From Roseateles sp. XES5 (lineage in GTDB: Bacteria; Pseudomonadota; Alphaproteobacteria; Rhizobiales; Rhizobiaceae): DNA of 64,000 nucleotides. The stretch covers positions 1,161,501 to 1,225,500 of the forward strand of contig NZ_CP084752.1 in assembly GCF_020535545.1 (NCBI RefSeq), read 5' to 3'. The translations under genes and the position numbers were made by a program. The notes under the pieces are model-generated. The model was given only the letters and a program-made list of their open reading frames with translations. It did not search any database and was not told the DNA's origin. Below are positions 37,872 through 47,656 of the stretch, one piece after another. Numbering within the stretch: position 1 is the first letter of the stretch; every line of letters begins with the position of its first letter.

Positions 37872-40538
37872 TTACAGCGTGCGCGTGATATGCTCCACGC
37901 GGAAGCACTCGATCTGGTCGCCCGCGCGGATGTCTTCGTAGCTCTCGAAGGCCATGCCGCATTCCTGGCCGACATTGACTTCCGACACTTCGTCCTTGAA
38001 GCGCTTGAGCGTCTTGAGCTTGCCTTCGTGGATGACGACGTTGTCGCGAACCAGGCGCACGCCGACGCCACGCTCGACCTTGCCTTCGGTGACGCGGCAA
38101 CCCGCGACCTTGCCGACCTTCGTGATGTTGAACACCTCGAGGATTTCGGCGTAGCCGAGGAAGGTTTCGCGGCGCTCGGGCGAGAGCAGACCGGACATGG
38201 CCGCCTTCACGTCATCCACCAGATCGTAGATGATGTTGTAGTAGCGGATTTCGATGCCCTGGCGCTCGGCAAGCGAGCGGGCCTGTGCGTTCGCACGGAC
38301 GTTGAAGCCGATGATGGCGGCGTTGGACGCTTCGGCGAGCGAAATGTCCGACTCGGTGATGGCGCCTGCGCCGGAATGCACGATGCGCACCCGCACTTCG
38401 TCCGTGCCGAGCTTTTCGAGCGCGCCGGCAATGGCTTCGATCGAGCCCTGCACGTCGCCCTTGATGAGCAGCGGGAATTCCTTGAGACCGGAATTCTGCA
38501 GCTGGTTCATCATCTGCTCGAGCGAGCCGCGCGAACCCGACTGGCGTGCCACCTGCTTTTCGCGGGCGAGACGCTGGCGGTACTCGGAGATCTCGCGGGC
38601 GCGGCTCTCGTTCTCGACGACGGCGAACTTGTCGCCGGCGGCCGGCGTACCGGAAAGACCGAGAACCTCGACCGGCATGGCGGGACCGGCTTCCTTGACG
38701 TGTTCGCCCTTGTCGTTGACGAGCGCGCGCACGCGGCCCCACTGATCGCCGGCGACCAGGATCTGGCCGGGCTTCAGCGTACCGGTCTGCACGAGAACCG
38801 TCGCGACGGCACCGCGGCCGCGGTCGAGCTGGGCTTCGACGACGACGCCCTCTGCCGTGCGGTTCGGGTTGGCCTTAAGGTCGAGGATTTCAGCCTGCAG
38901 CAGGATGGCTTCGAGCAGCTTGTCGAGGTTCGTGCCGTTCTTGGCCGAGACTTCCACGTCGAGCGTTTCACCGCCCATGGATTCGACGAACACCTCGTGC
39001 TGGAGGAGCTGCGTGCGAACGCGCTGGGCGTCTGCCGTCGGCTTGTCGATCTTGGTGACCGCCACCACGATGGGCACACCGGCCGCCTTGGCGTGGTGCA
39101 CGGCTTCCTTGGTCTGGGGCATGACGCCGTCATCGGCCGCACAGACCAGGATGACGATGTCGGTGGCCTTGGCACCGCGGGCACGCATGGCCGTGAAGGC
39201 CTCGTGACCCGGGGTGTCCAGGAAGGTGATGGTGCCGCGCGGGGTGTCCACGTGGTAGGCACCGATATGCTGCGTGATGCCGCCGGCTTCGCCCGCGGCC
39301 ACCCGGCTGCGACGGATGTAGTCCAGCAGCGAGGTCTTACCGTGGTCGACGTGACCCATGACGGTGACGACCGGCGGACGGGATTCCTGATCGCCTTCTT
39401 CGTCGGCAACGTTGAAGATGCCTTCTTCGACGTCGGATTCCGAAACGCGCTTGACGGTATGGCCGAATTCGCCGGCGATGAGTTCAGCCAGGTCGGCGTC
39501 GATCAGATCGCCGGGCTTCATCATCTGACCTTCCTTCATCAGGTACTTGATGACGTCGACGGCGCGTTCGGACATGCGCTGCGACAGTTCCTGAATGGTG
39601 ATGGTCTCGGGCAGGACGACTTCGCGCGAAATCTTCTCGCGCGTTTCCTGCATCATGGAGCGCTTGAACTTCTCCTGGCGGCGACGCATGGCCGAGAGCG
39701 AGCGACCGCGCTGTGCGCCGTCCTCGTCGCTCGACGCCGTGGTCAGCGTCAGCTTGCCCTGGCGGCGGCCGTCGTCGGCCTTCGGACGGGCGGGAGCCTT
39801 GGCCGGCTCGGGACGCTTGACCGCGCCGCGATTGGCGGGCGCGCCGCCGCGCGGACGCTTGTCGTCGTCCTCTTCGGTTTCGCGGCGGCCGCGACCGGCG
39901 ACCGGCGTGGATGCCGGAGCCGGAGCAGGCGTGCGGGTCGGCTGCGGGCGGGCTTCAGCAACAGCAGGCTTGTTGGCCACGGGCTGCGCGGCAACCTCTT
40001 CCTCTACGACGGGCGCCGGTGCGGCAGCCTCGGCGGCGCGGCGCTCGGCCTCTTCCTTCTCGCGCTGGATGCGGGCTTCTTCCTCGACGACGCGACGGGC
40101 TTCTTCTTCCACCTTGCGGCGGGCCTCGTCCTCGGCGCGCTGGCGGGCTTCGGCAGCGTCGCGGATCTGCGCTTCGGCAAGCGCGCGACGACGGGCCTCG
40201 ACCTCGTCAGGGGAGAGCTGGTTCAGGACAACGCCGCGCGGACGGCTCTGCTCGGCCTGGCGCGAGGGCTGCTGCTGCATGGGGCGCGCGGGCTGCGGCG
40301 CGGGGCGCGTCTGCTGCGGCTCCGGCTGGCGCTGCACGGGCGCGACGGGCGCCGCTGCCTGGCGTTCTTCACCCGGGCGGCTGAAATGGCGCTTCGTGCG
40401 GGTCTCGACCACGACGGCCTTCGTCCGGCCACGACCCATGTCCTGGCGAACGGTTCCCTGCTGAACCCCCGAGGGCTTCAGGCTCAGGGTCTTCTTGCCA
40501 GCCACGCTGATCGTCTTGTCGTCTTCGTTGTCGGTCAT
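37872..40538 (-). CDS. infB: Translation initiation factor IF-2, mosaic gene
   Basis: GTPase that places initiator tRNA on the 30S subunit. The 888-residue protein has the long low-complexity N-domain (Ala/Arg/Glu-rich coiled coil about 115-190), then the IF2 N2/G domains: G1 [13 protein letters not shown]3 DTPGHEAF and G4 TKID, then domains II, III and IV (ending [18 protein letters not shown]). Residues about 390-501 read like betaproteobacterial IF2 and use only CTG for Leu, while the flanks are rhizobial and CTC-rich. The frame is intact. Confidence 0.95.
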   Translation of the reverse strand: MTDNEDDKTISVAGKKTLSLKPSGVQQGTVRQDMGRGRTKAVVVETRTKRHFSRPGEERQAAAPVAPVQRQPEPQQTRPAPQPARPMQQQPSRQAEQSRPRGVVLNQLSPDEVEARRRALAEAQIRDAAEARQRAEDEARRKVEEEARRVVEEEARIQREKEEAERRAAEAAAPAPVVEEEVAAQPVANKPAVAEARPQPTRTPAPAPASTPVAGRGRRETEEDDDKRPRGGAPANRGAVKRPEPAKAPARPKADDGRRQGKLTLTTASSDEDGAQRGRSLSAMRRRQEKFKRSMMQETREKISREVVLPETITIQELSQRMSERAVDVIKYLMKEGQMMKPGDLIDADLAELIAGEFGHTVKRVSESDVEEGIFNVADEEGDQESRPPVVTVMGHVDHGKTSLLDYIRRSRVAAGEAGGITQHIGAYHVDTPRGTITFLDTPGHEAFTAMRARGAKATDIVILVCAADDGVMPQTKEAVHHAKAAGVPIVVAVTKIDKPTADAQRVRTQLLQHEVFVESMGGETLDVEVSAKNGTNLDKLLEAILLQAEILDLKANPNRTAEGVVVEAQLDRGRGAVATVLVQTGTLKPGQILVAGDQWGRVRALVNDKGEHVKEAGPAMPVEVLGLSGTPAAGDKFAVVENESRAREISEYRQRLAREKQVARQSGSRGSLEQMMNQLQNSGLKEFPLLIKGDVQGSIEAIAGALEKLGTDEVRVRIVHSGAGAITESDISLAEASNAAIIGFNVRANAQARSLAERQGIEIRYYNIIYDLVDDVKAAMSGLLSPERRETFLGYAEILEVFNITKVGKVAGCRVTEGKVERGVGVRLVRDNVVIHEGKLKTLKRFKDEVSEVNVGQECGMAFESYEDIRAGDQIECFRVEHITRTL

Positions 40539-40639
40539 TCCGTTCCGTTCCTAAGATCAGGGCCGGATGCGGATCGGACCCTGTCGTTCAAATGTGTACA
40601 TCCAATGCGATTTCGGCCGGCGGAGAGCCGGTGACCGCG

Positions 40640-41293
40640 TCATTGGTTTGGCTGGCCAGCGCCGCCATGTGCTCCCACCCGGGCGTCGCCCCGGTATTTT
40701 TCGAGCATGATTGCGCGCTTCACTACACCCTCACCCGCCTGCCCTGCAAGCGCTGCGGCATGGATAAAAGCATTCTGACCCAAAAGGCCCTCCAATTCGC
40801 CCTCGGAGAAGAGCTTGAAGGAGGGTATTTCCATTTCGTCCTCGGTGAGGAAGCTTGCAGCCTTCCGCGCCTGGTCTATTTTCCTGACGCCGTCCGCCGC
40901 CGCGTCCGTCGCGTGGAAGACCGCAAGAGCGGCCAGGGCACGCACGGCCTGATCGACTTTCGAGGCGCCCGTGATGAACTGGCCGGCCTTGCGCGCCATA
41001 TTCATCATGCCGCCGAGCTGGGCCGCCATGAGCCTGTCCACCTCGGCGCCGAGTTCCGGTCCGGCCTTGGCCTCCGCCTTCAACGCACGCCCGAAAAGCT
41101 TTCTGGCAACCGCCTTGTCGACGATCGCCCGTTCCGCCTTTACCCAGCATCCGCGTCCGGGGAGTTCACGCTTCAGGTCCGGCACGACGCTGCCGTCGGG
41201 ACCTGCGACGAAGCGGATCAGATCGTCCGCCTCGCCTTTTTCGCGTGTCACGATGCACATGCGGTCGTTCACGCCGTCGTCCTTCTTGCCCAT
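40640..41293 (-). CDS. ylxR: YlxR/DUF448 RNA-binding protein with L7Ae-like domain
   Basis: 217 residues. The N-terminal half is the YlxR (DUF448) domain: DRMCIVTREKGEADDLIRFVAGPDG and PGRGCWVKAERA. The C-terminal half (about 100-190) has a RNA-binding L7Ae-like pattern (AKGEAVRALAALA-like FITGASKVDQAVRALA and FTEDEMEIPSF-type region). Located between nusA and infB as in most bacteria; probably a transcription or ribosome assembly factor. Start MGKKDDGVNDRMCIV is preferred over a longer one. Confidence 0.9.
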   Translation of the reverse strand: MGKKDDGVNDRMCIVTREKGEADDLIRFVAGPDGSVVPDLKRELPGRGCWVKAERAIVDKAVARKLFGRALKAEAKAGPELGAEVDRLMAAQLGGMMNMARKAGQFITGASKVDQAVRALAALAVFHATDAAADGVRKIDQARKAASFLTEDEMEIPSFKLFSEGELEGLLGQNAFIHAAALAGQAGEGVVKRAIMLEKYRGDARVGAHGGAGQPNQ

Positions 41294-41367
41294 ATAGGTT
41301 TCCGCTCTTGCCAACGCAAACCGCCGTGCAAATCAGCGGGCGACATGCTCAACCGTAAGGACGCCGA

Positions 41368-42969
41368 TCAGGCGTCCTCTTCGCCGCCTTCGACAGCCGG
41401 CTCTTCTTCGTTTGCCAGATCCTCTTCCGTGATCCAGCCGGCCGCCAGACGGGCCTGCACGATCATGGCTTCGGCCTCGGCGCGGGAAAGCTCGAACTTC
41501 GAGAACAGGCCCTCGAACTTCTTCGTCTCGCCGTCCTTGCGTTCGGACCAGCCGACGAGGTCGTCGGCGGCGCAGCCGGCGAAGTCCTCGATCGTCTTGA
41601 TGCCGTCCTCGCCGAGCGCGACGAGCATCTGGCCCGTGATGCCGTTGATCTGGCGCAGTTCGTCGGCAACGCCGAGTTCCTTGCGCTTGGCGTCCATCTC
41701 GGCCTCGATGCGGTCGAGATATTCGCGGGCGCGGGTCTGGATTTCCTGGGCCGTGTCTTCGTCGAAACCGTCGATGGAGGCGATTTCGTCGAGATCGACA
41801 TAGGCAAGCTCCTCGACGGCCGCGAAGCCCTCGGAGGCCAGAACCTGGCCGACCATCTCGTCGACGTCGAGCGATTCCATGAAGAGGTTGGTGCGCTCGT
41901 TGAATTCCTTCTGGCGGCGCTCGGACTCTTCGGCTTCCGTCAGGATGTCGATATCCCAGCCGGTGAGCTGCGAGGCGAGGCGCACGTTCTGACCGCGGCG
42001 GCCGATGGCGAGCGAGAGCTGCTCGTCCGGAACGACCACTTCGATGCGCTCGGCATCCTCATCGAGAACGACCTTGGCGACTTCCGCCGGCTGCAGGGCG
42101 TTGACGATGAACGAGGCCGGGTCCTGCGACCACGGAATGATGTCGATCTTCTCGCCCTGAAGCTCGCCGACGACGGCCTGGACGCGCGAGCCGCGCATAC
42201 CGACGCAGGCGCCGACCGGATCGATGGACGAGTCGTTCGAGATGACGGCGATCTTGGCGCGCGAACCCGGGTCACGGGCAACCGACTTGATCTGGATGAT
42301 GCCGTCGTAGATTTCCGGAACTTCCATGGTGAAGAGCTTCACCATGAACTGCGGATGGGTACGCGACAGGAAGATCTGCGGGCCGCGCTGTTCGCGGCGC
42401 ACGTCGTAGACGAAGGCGCGGACGCGGTCGCCGTAGCGCATGTTCTCGCGCGGGATCATCTCGTCGCGGCGGATGATGCCTTCGCCGCGGCCGAGGTCGA
42501 CGATGACGTTGCCGTATTCGACGCGCTTGACCGTGCCGTTGACGATCTCGCCGATACGATCCTTGTATTCGTCGTACTGGCGGTCACGCTCGGCTTCGCG
42601 CACCTTCTGCACGATGACCTGCTTGGCCGACTGGGCGGCGATGCGGCCGAAGTCCATCGGCGGCAGCGGGTCGGCGATGAAGTCGCCGAGCTTGGCGTCC
42701 GGGTTGCGGTCGCGCGCCAGTTCCAGCGGGATCTGGGTGGAATAGTCCTCGGCGTGTTCGACGACCTCGAGCAGACGCTGGAGACGGATTTCACCGGTCT
42801 TGGAATTGATGTCGGCGCGGATGTTCGATTCCGTGCCGTAACGCGAGCGGGCCGCCTTCTGGATGGCGTCGGCCATCGCGGCAAGCACGATCTCGCGGTC
42901 GATGACCTTTTCACGGGCCACGGCATCCGCGATCTGCAGAAGCTCAAGCCGGTTCGCACTGACTGCCAT
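41368..42969 (-). CDS. nusA: Transcription elongation/termination factor NusA
   Basis: Binds RNA polymerase to modulate pausing, termination and antitermination. The 533-residue protein starts MAVSANRLELLQIADAVAREK, has the NusA N-domain, S1 (IVNGTVKRVEYGNVIVDLG), KH1 (DPVGACVGMRGSRVQAVVGEL), KH2 (LSLAIGRRGQNVRLASQLTGW), and two helix-hairpin-helix acidic repeats at the C-terminus. The tail is acidic. Start chosen at the MAVSANRLEL family N-terminus, not the longer frame. In the rimP operon. Confidence 0.97.
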   Translation of the reverse strand: MAVSANRLELLQIADAVAREKVIDREIVLAAMADAIQKAARSRYGTESNIRADINSKTGEIRLQRLLEVVEHAEDYSTQIPLELARDRNPDAKLGDFIADPLPPMDFGRIAAQSAKQVIVQKVREAERDRQYDEYKDRIGEIVNGTVKRVEYGNVIVDLGRGEGIIRRDEMIPRENMRYGDRVRAFVYDVRREQRGPQIFLSRTHPQFMVKLFTMEVPEIYDGIIQIKSVARDPGSRAKIAVISNDSSIDPVGACVGMRGSRVQAVVGELQGEKIDIIPWSQDPASFIVNALQPAEVAKVVLDEDAERIEVVVPDEQLSLAIGRRGQNVRLASQLTGWDIDILTEAEESERRQKEFNERTNLFMESLDVDEMVGQVLASEGFAAVEELAYVDLDEIASIDGFDEDTAQEIQTRAREYLDRIEAEMDAKRKELGVADELRQINGITGQMLVALGEDGIKTIEDFAGCAADDLVGWSERKDGETKKFEGLFSKFELSRAEAEAMIVQARLAAGWITEEDLANEEEPAVEGGEEDA

Positions 42970-43084
42970 TGTCTCAGGTCTCCATGGTCGAGCCGGGGCT
43001 TTGGCCTCCGGCATATCTGGAGCGGCGTGCCGCTCCGGTTCCGTCCTCTCCGCTCCGCCGCGACGGGCGGAACGCACTCACAAC

Positions 43085-43699
43085 TTATTCTTCGTCGTCG
43101 CCGTCTTCGTCGTTCTGGTTGGCGGCCTGCGCGGCCTTCGCCTTCTTGTCGGCGGCCAGCGCGTCGCGGATCAGCTCGTCCGTCAGGATCAGCTTGCCCT
43201 CGGCAAGCGCCGTGAACGGAATGACGATCGTCGGCTCCTCGCCGGGGGCGGGCTGGTCGCGTTCCAGCGTGAAGCCGTTTTCGTCGGCGGCGAGGATCTT
43301 GCCACGGAAGCGCTTGCGGCTCTCGACGAGGATCGACGTCTCGCATTTCAAGAGGTGGCCGAGCCAGCGGGTGAAATCCGACTTGCGCACCATCGGCCGG
43401 TCGATGCCGGGCGAGGAAACCTCGAGATGATACGCCTTGTCGATGGGATCCTCAACGTCGAGCACCGGCGAGACGGCCATGGAGACCGCTTCGCAGTCCT
43501 CAACCGTCATCGTGCCGTCCGGCCGCTCGCACATGATCTGCAGCGTCGCGCCGTTCTGCGCCAGAAGGCGCACGCGCACGAGGCGGTAGCCGATCTGCTC
43601 GATGGTCGGCTCGATGATGTCGGCGACGCGGCGGTCGAGACCGGTCTCGACGATCAGCCGCGGCTCGATGGCGTTTTCTGTCTGGGTCGTGTCAGTCAT
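43085..43699 (-). CDS. rimP: Ribosome maturation factor RimP
   Basis: Assists 30S maturation. The 204-residue protein has the two expected parts: an alpha/beta N-domain ([59 protein letters not shown]) and the C-terminal SH3-like part ([15 protein letters not shown]). The C-terminal tail is long, Ala/Asp-rich. First gene of rimP-nusA-ylxR-infB-rbfA-truB. A terminator-like hairpin sits 50-100 bases upstream of the start. Confidence 0.95.
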   Translation of the reverse strand: MTDTTQTENAIEPRLIVETGLDRRVADIIEPTIEQIGYRLVRVRLLAQNGATLQIMCERPDGTMTVEDCEAVSMAVSPVLDVEDPIDKAYHLEVSSPGIDRPMVRKSDFTRWLGHLLKCETSILVESRKRFRGKILAADENGFTLERDQPAPGEEPTIVIPFTALAEGKLILTDELIRDALAADKKAKAAQAANQNDEDGDDEE

Positions 43700-43746
43700 G
43701 ACATGCCCTCCCCGGGATAGTCGTTATCATGCGCTTGATCGGGGCA

Positions 43747-43780
43747 ATAAAAAAGAGCGGGTCCTCGCGGGCCCACTCTT
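43747..43780 (-). promoter_or_regulatory. Terminator-like hairpin in the rimP leader
   Basis: On the minus strand AAGAGTGGGCCC and GGACCCGCTCTT pair (one mismatch, one G-U) around a 4-base loop, followed by TTTTTTATTG. It is 48 bases upstream of the rimP start, so it may attenuate the whole operon. It could also block antisense transcription. Confidence 0.6.
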
Positions 43781-43982
43781 CATCTGACGATCAAGAATTT
43801 GAGGCTGATATAGACCGGGTTCGTCACAATTGCAAGGTGGGCGTTCAGCCCCTCCCCAGCGGCGCCCGATGGTGCACGCTTTTCGTCCGAAGAGATTTGA
43901 GACATTCGCCGCCACCGGCTTGCCGCTTTCGTCCTTTGAACTAGATTGTCCCCAACGCTGCGTCGAGAATGAGTGCCCCACC

Positions 43983-45611
43983 GTGCCGGACCGGAAATCC
44001 CCCCTCGCCCCCTTCCGAAACGAAACCTTTCGGCTGATCTGGGCGGCAAGCCTGATTTCCAACTTCGGCGGGCTCATCCAGTCGGTCGGCGCGGCCTGGA
44101 TGATGGCCTCCATCTCCTCCTCCGCCAACATGGTGGCACTGGTGCAGGCCTCGACCTCGCTGCCGATCATGCTGTTTTCCGTTGCCGCCGGGGCGCTCGC
44201 CGACAATTTCGACCGGCGCAAGCTGATGCTGACGGCGCAGTGTTTCATGCTTCTGGTCGCGGTGGGCCTGACGCTCTGTACCTGGTACGGCGTCATCACG
44301 CCCTGGCTGCTCCTGACCTTCACCTTCCTGCTCGGCTGCGGCGTGGCGCTGAACAACCCGGCCTGGCAGGCCTCCGTCGGCGACATGGTGCCGCGCGAGG
44401 ACCTGCCCGCCGCCGTCTCGCTCAACAGCATGGGCTTCAACCTCACCCGCTCCGTCGGCCCCGCCATCGGCGGCGCCATCGTGGCGGCGGCGGGCGCGGC
44501 GGCGGCCTTCGCCACCAATGCGCTCAGCTATTTCGCCCTGCTCTATGCGCTCTTGCGCTGGAAGCCGAACGTTTCGCCGAACACCCTGCCGCGCGAGGAT
44601 TTCGTGCGCGCCATCTCGGCGGGCCTGCGCTACGTCTCCATGTCGCCCAATATCGGCAAGGTGCTGCTGCGCGGCTTTGCCTTCGGCCTTGCCACCAGCT
44701 CCATCCTCTCGCTGCTGCCGCTGATCGCGCGCGACCTCATCCAGGGCGGACCGCTGACCTACGGCGTCCTGCTCGGCTGCTTCGGCCTCGGCGCCATCGG
44801 CGGCGCGCTGATGAATGCGCGCCTGCGCGAAAAATTCACCAGCGAGACCATCGCCCGCATGGCCTTCACCGGCTTTGCCGTCAGCGCCAGCATTTCCGCG
44901 ATCAGCGCCTCCGCGCTGCTGACCGGCGCCGTGCTGCTGATCGCCGGCGCCTCCTGGGTCATGGCGCTCTCGCTGTTCAACACGACGGTGCAGCTTTCCA
45001 CTCCGCGCTGGGTGGTGGCGCGCGCGCTCTCGCTCTACCAGACGACCACCTTCGGCGGCATCGCCGCCGGAAGCTGGATCTGGGGCTCGACGGCGGAGAC
45101 GCACGGCGCGGAGGCCGCGCTGCTCGCCTCGGCCGTGGCGATGATCGCCGGTGCGGCGCTCGGCCTGCGCTTTGCCCTTCCCGAACTCGAAAGCCTCAAT
45201 GTCGACCCGCTCAACCGCTTCAGCGAACCCGACCTGCCGCTGGACCTGAAACCCCGCAGCGGCCCCATCGTCATTCTCATCGATTACGAGATCGCCGAAG
45301 GGGATATTCCGGAATTCCTGGAAACCATGACCGAACGGCGGCGCATCCGCATCCGCGACGGCGCGGGCCAATGGGCGCTGATGCGCGACCTCGAAAATCC
45401 CACGATCTGGACCGAGACCTACCATGTGCCGACCTGGGTGGAATATGTGCGCCACAACCAGCGCCGCACCCATGCGGACGCCGCCAATGGCGAGAAGCTG
45501 CGCCAGTTGCACAGCGGCGCCGAGGAACCGCGCGTCCACCGCATGATCGAGCGCCAGACGATCGTTCCGCACGAATACGAGCGCTTCAAGCGGCAGGTCG
45601 ATATCCACTAG
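43983..45611 (+). CDS. MFS exporter with C-terminal soluble domain (MFS_3 family)
   Basis: 542 residues with a GTG start. Residues about 15-400 have 10-12 membrane helices of the MFS_3 (EntS-like) family; landmarks are FRLIWAASLISNFGGLIQSVGAAWMM and LGCGVALNNPAWQASVGDMV. A soluble 130-residue tail follows, beginning IVILIDYEIAEGDIPEFLETM and ending PHEYERFKRQVDIH. The tail looks like the ferredoxin-type fold of ABM-like monooxygenases, as in this family. Substrate unknown. Start selection is moderate; ATG 43869 is possible. Confidence 0.82.
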   Translation: MPDRKSPLAPFRNETFRLIWAASLISNFGGLIQSVGAAWMMASISSSANMVALVQASTSLPIMLFSVAAGALADNFDRRKLMLTAQCFMLLVAVGLTLCTWYGVITPWLLLTFTFLLGCGVALNNPAWQASVGDMVPREDLPAAVSLNSMGFNLTRSVGPAIGGAIVAAAGAAAAFATNALSYFALLYALLRWKPNVSPNTLPREDFVRAISAGLRYVSMSPNIGKVLLRGFAFGLATSSILSLLPLIARDLIQGGPLTYGVLLGCFGLGAIGGALMNARLREKFTSETIARMAFTGFAVSASISAISASALLTGAVLLIAGASWVMALSLFNTTVQLSTPRWVVARALSLYQTTTFGGIAAGSWIWGSTAETHGAEAALLASAVAMIAGAALGLRFALPELESLNVDPLNRFSEPDLPLDLKPRSGPIVILIDYEIAEGDIPEFLETMTERRRIRIRDGAGQWALMRDLENPTIWTETYHVPTWVEYVRHNQRRTHADAANGEKLRQLHSGAEEPRVHRMIERQTIVPHEYERFKRQVDIH

Positions 45612-45660
45612 GATCAAAGCACCATTTGCCGACCGGCATGGACTGAAGGGCGATGGCTTC

Positions 45661-45726
45661 TAGCGCATTTTGTTTTACCGCATTGTCCGACGCCGAAGCG
45701 ATGCCGCTTCAGCTGGAAATGCTCTA
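45661..45726. repeat. Modular palindromic repeat, copy 3 (module A, reverse)
   Basis: Inverse of module A: CCGACGCCGAAGCGATGCCGCTTC and CAGCTGGAAATGCTCTA. It lies between convergent MFS and mltB-like genes. Its terminal CTA (45724-45726) is the stop codon of the minus-strand gene. Confidence 0.78.
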
Positions 45727-46980
45727 ACGCAGCCTGGATTTCAGCGACGCATCCGGATAGCAGGTCGGCGCGAGGCCGGCCTTCGCCTGCCAGTCGCCAA
45801 GCGAACGACGGGTCTTGTAGCCCGGCAGGCCATCGACCTTGCCGACGTCGTAGCCTTTGGCGACGAGCGCCTTCTGCATGGCCAGCACATCCGAGCGCAG
45901 CATCTTGCCGACATCGCCCCAGGCGCCCTGGAAGGGGCCGCTGCCATAGGCGATGCGGTCGGCAAGGTTGCCGATGAAGAGGGCGTAGAGGTCGGAGTTG
46001 TTGTATTCCTTGATCACGTAGAAATTCGGCGTGACGATGAATTCCGGCCCATGCGTGCCGGCCGGCACAAGCATCATGCCCGAGGCCTTCGCCTCGCCGG
46101 AGGAGAAGGCCTTGCCCGAAATGCGGGTGATGCCGCTCGACGCCCAGGCCGAGATCGGCTTGGCGAGATCGGGGCCTTCCTGCGCGCAGGAGACGCCATC
46201 GGGGATCGTGACCTCGTAACCCCAGCCGCGGCCCGCCTGCCAGCCCTTCTTGACGAGGTAATTGGCGATGGACGCAAGGCTGTCGGGCACCGAACCCCAG
46301 ATGTCGCGCACGCCGTCGCCGTCGAAATCGACGGCATATTGCAGGTAGCTCGTCGGCATGAACTGCGGCTGGCCGAGCGCGCCGGCCCAGGACCCCTTCA
46401 ACTGCGCGACCGTGCGGTCGCCGCCGTCGACGATGTGCAGGGCGGCGATCAGCTCCTTGCGGAAGAGGTCCTTGCGCGTCGACATGAAGGCCTTGGTGGC
46501 CAGCACCTCGACCGCCGAATAGGGGATCTTCGCGCTGCCGAAACCCGACTCGCGGCCCCAGATCGCCACGACGACCTCACCCGGCACGCCGAAGCGCTGC
46601 TCGATCTTGCGCAGCGTGGCGGCATGGGTCTTGGCAAGGCTCCTGCCCGTCGCCGCCAGTCCCTGAAGGCGCTTTTCGGAGAAATAGGCGCCGGGCGAGG
46701 AGAATTCCGCCTGGCTCTGCGCCTGGTCCTTCTGCGGCTTGGAGCCCGGCGGAACGAGGTCCGGCAGATCCCAGTTGAGCGTCACGCCCTCCATGGCGGC
46801 GCGGAAGGCCTTCTCGCTGACGCCGGTCTTCTCGGCCGCCGGCCAGAGATCCTTGTCGATCCAGGCGCGGAACAGCTTTTCCACCTCGGCCTTCGATGCG
46901 GCATGGGCGGGGAATGCGGCAAGGGCCAGGGCCGTTGCGAATGCGAGACGAGGGGTGAAGCGCCGCAGGCGTCGAAGCAT
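45724..46980 (-). CDS. MltB-like lytic murein transglycosylase
   Basis: Cleaves peptidoglycan between MurNAc and GlcNAc to give anhydro ends. The 418-residue protein has a signal peptide (LAFATALALAAFPAHAA), an SLT_2/MltB domain with the catalytic Glu in VVAIWGRESGFG and the SWAGALGQPQFMPTSYLQYAVDFDGDG motif, and a C-terminal peptidoglycan-binding domain (DVLAMQKALVAKGYDVGKVDGLPGYKTRRSLGDWQ). ATG 46980 is chosen: GGAGG lies about 8 bases before it. The stop codon comes from a repeat element. Confidence 0.92.
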   Translation of the reverse strand: MLRRLRRFTPRLAFATALALAAFPAHAASKAEVEKLFRAWIDKDLWPAAEKTGVSEKAFRAAMEGVTLNWDLPDLVPPGSKPQKDQAQSQAEFSSPGAYFSEKRLQGLAATGRSLAKTHAATLRKIEQRFGVPGEVVVAIWGRESGFGSAKIPYSAVEVLATKAFMSTRKDLFRKELIAALHIVDGGDRTVAQLKGSWAGALGQPQFMPTSYLQYAVDFDGDGVRDIWGSVPDSLASIANYLVKKGWQAGRGWGYEVTIPDGVSCAQEGPDLAKPISAWASSGITRISGKAFSSGEAKASGMMLVPAGTHGPEFIVTPNFYVIKEYNNSDLYALFIGNLADRIAYGSGPFQGAWGDVGKMLRSDVLAMQKALVAKGYDVGKVDGLPGYKTRRSLGDWQAKAGLAPTCYPDASLKSRLR

Positions 46981-46992
46981 CGTCAAACCTCC

Positions 46993-47598
46993 TCAGATCG
47001 CCGTGCGCGCCCTGAGCGCCGCCGTCAATGTGCCCTCGTCGAGATAGTCGAGCTCGCCGCCGACAGGCACGCCATGGGCGAGCCGCGTGATCTTCACATC
47101 GAGGCCGGAAAGCTGGTCGGTGATATAGTGCGCCGTCGTCTGCCCCTCGACGGTCGCGTTGACCGCGATGATCAGCTCGCGCACGGCCCCGCCCGCCACA
47201 CGGTCGACGAGGCCGCGAATGTTGAGGTCGTCAGGCCCGACGCCGTCGAGCGGCGAGAGCGTGCCGCCGAGCACGTGATAGGCCGCGTTCATCGCGCTGG
47301 CGCGCTCCAGCGCCCACAGGTCGGAGACGTCCTCGACGACGATGATGACCGACTGGTCACGGCGCACGTCGGTGCAGACCGTGCAGGGATCGCTGGTGTC
47401 CACATTGCCGCAGCAGGAGCAGATGCGCACCTTGCGATGGGCCTCGCCCATCGCGTCGGCCAGGGGACCGAGCAACTGGTCCTTCTTCTTGACGAGGTGC
47501 AGCGCCGCCCGGCGCGCCGAGCGCGGCCCGAGGCCCGGCACCTTCGCCAGAAGCTGGATGAGTTTTTCGATTTCGGGGCCGGTGACTCGTTTTGCCAT
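46993..47598 (-). CDS. recR: Recombination mediator RecR
   Basis: Partner of RecO and RecF in loading RecA at gaps. The 201-residue protein has the helix-hairpin-helix start ([27 protein letters not shown]), a zinc finger C60-x2-C63...C72-x2-C75, and a Toprim domain ([56 protein letters not shown]). Complete and normal length. It lies 12 bases before the mltB-like gene start. In many bacteria it is near ybaB and dnaX, as here, though two genes intervene. Confidence 0.96.
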   Translation of the reverse strand: MAKRVTGPEIEKLIQLLAKVPGLGPRSARRAALHLVKKKDQLLGPLADAMGEAHRKVRICSCCGNVDTSDPCTVCTDVRRDQSVIIVVEDVSDLWALERASAMNAAYHVLGGTLSPLDGVGPDDLNIRGLVDRVAGGAVRELIIAVNATVEGQTTAHYITDQLSGLDVKITRLAHGVPVGGELDYLDEGTLTAALRARTAI

Positions 47599-47656
47599 TG
47601 CCGGTATCTAGCCCATATCCAGGGGAAACGGAATCCACCTCTCGGGGAGGCAGCGC

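Noticed and set aside
36594..40634. Very long open frame on the plus strand opposite infB and truB
   Set aside because: It is antisense to unmistakable infB, rbfA and truB genes and arises from GC-rich codon bias; its translation has no domain pattern.
43700..43982. Riboswitch or T-box before rimP
   Set aside because: Only one hairpin with a U tract is seen, with no aptamer-like set of conserved stems.
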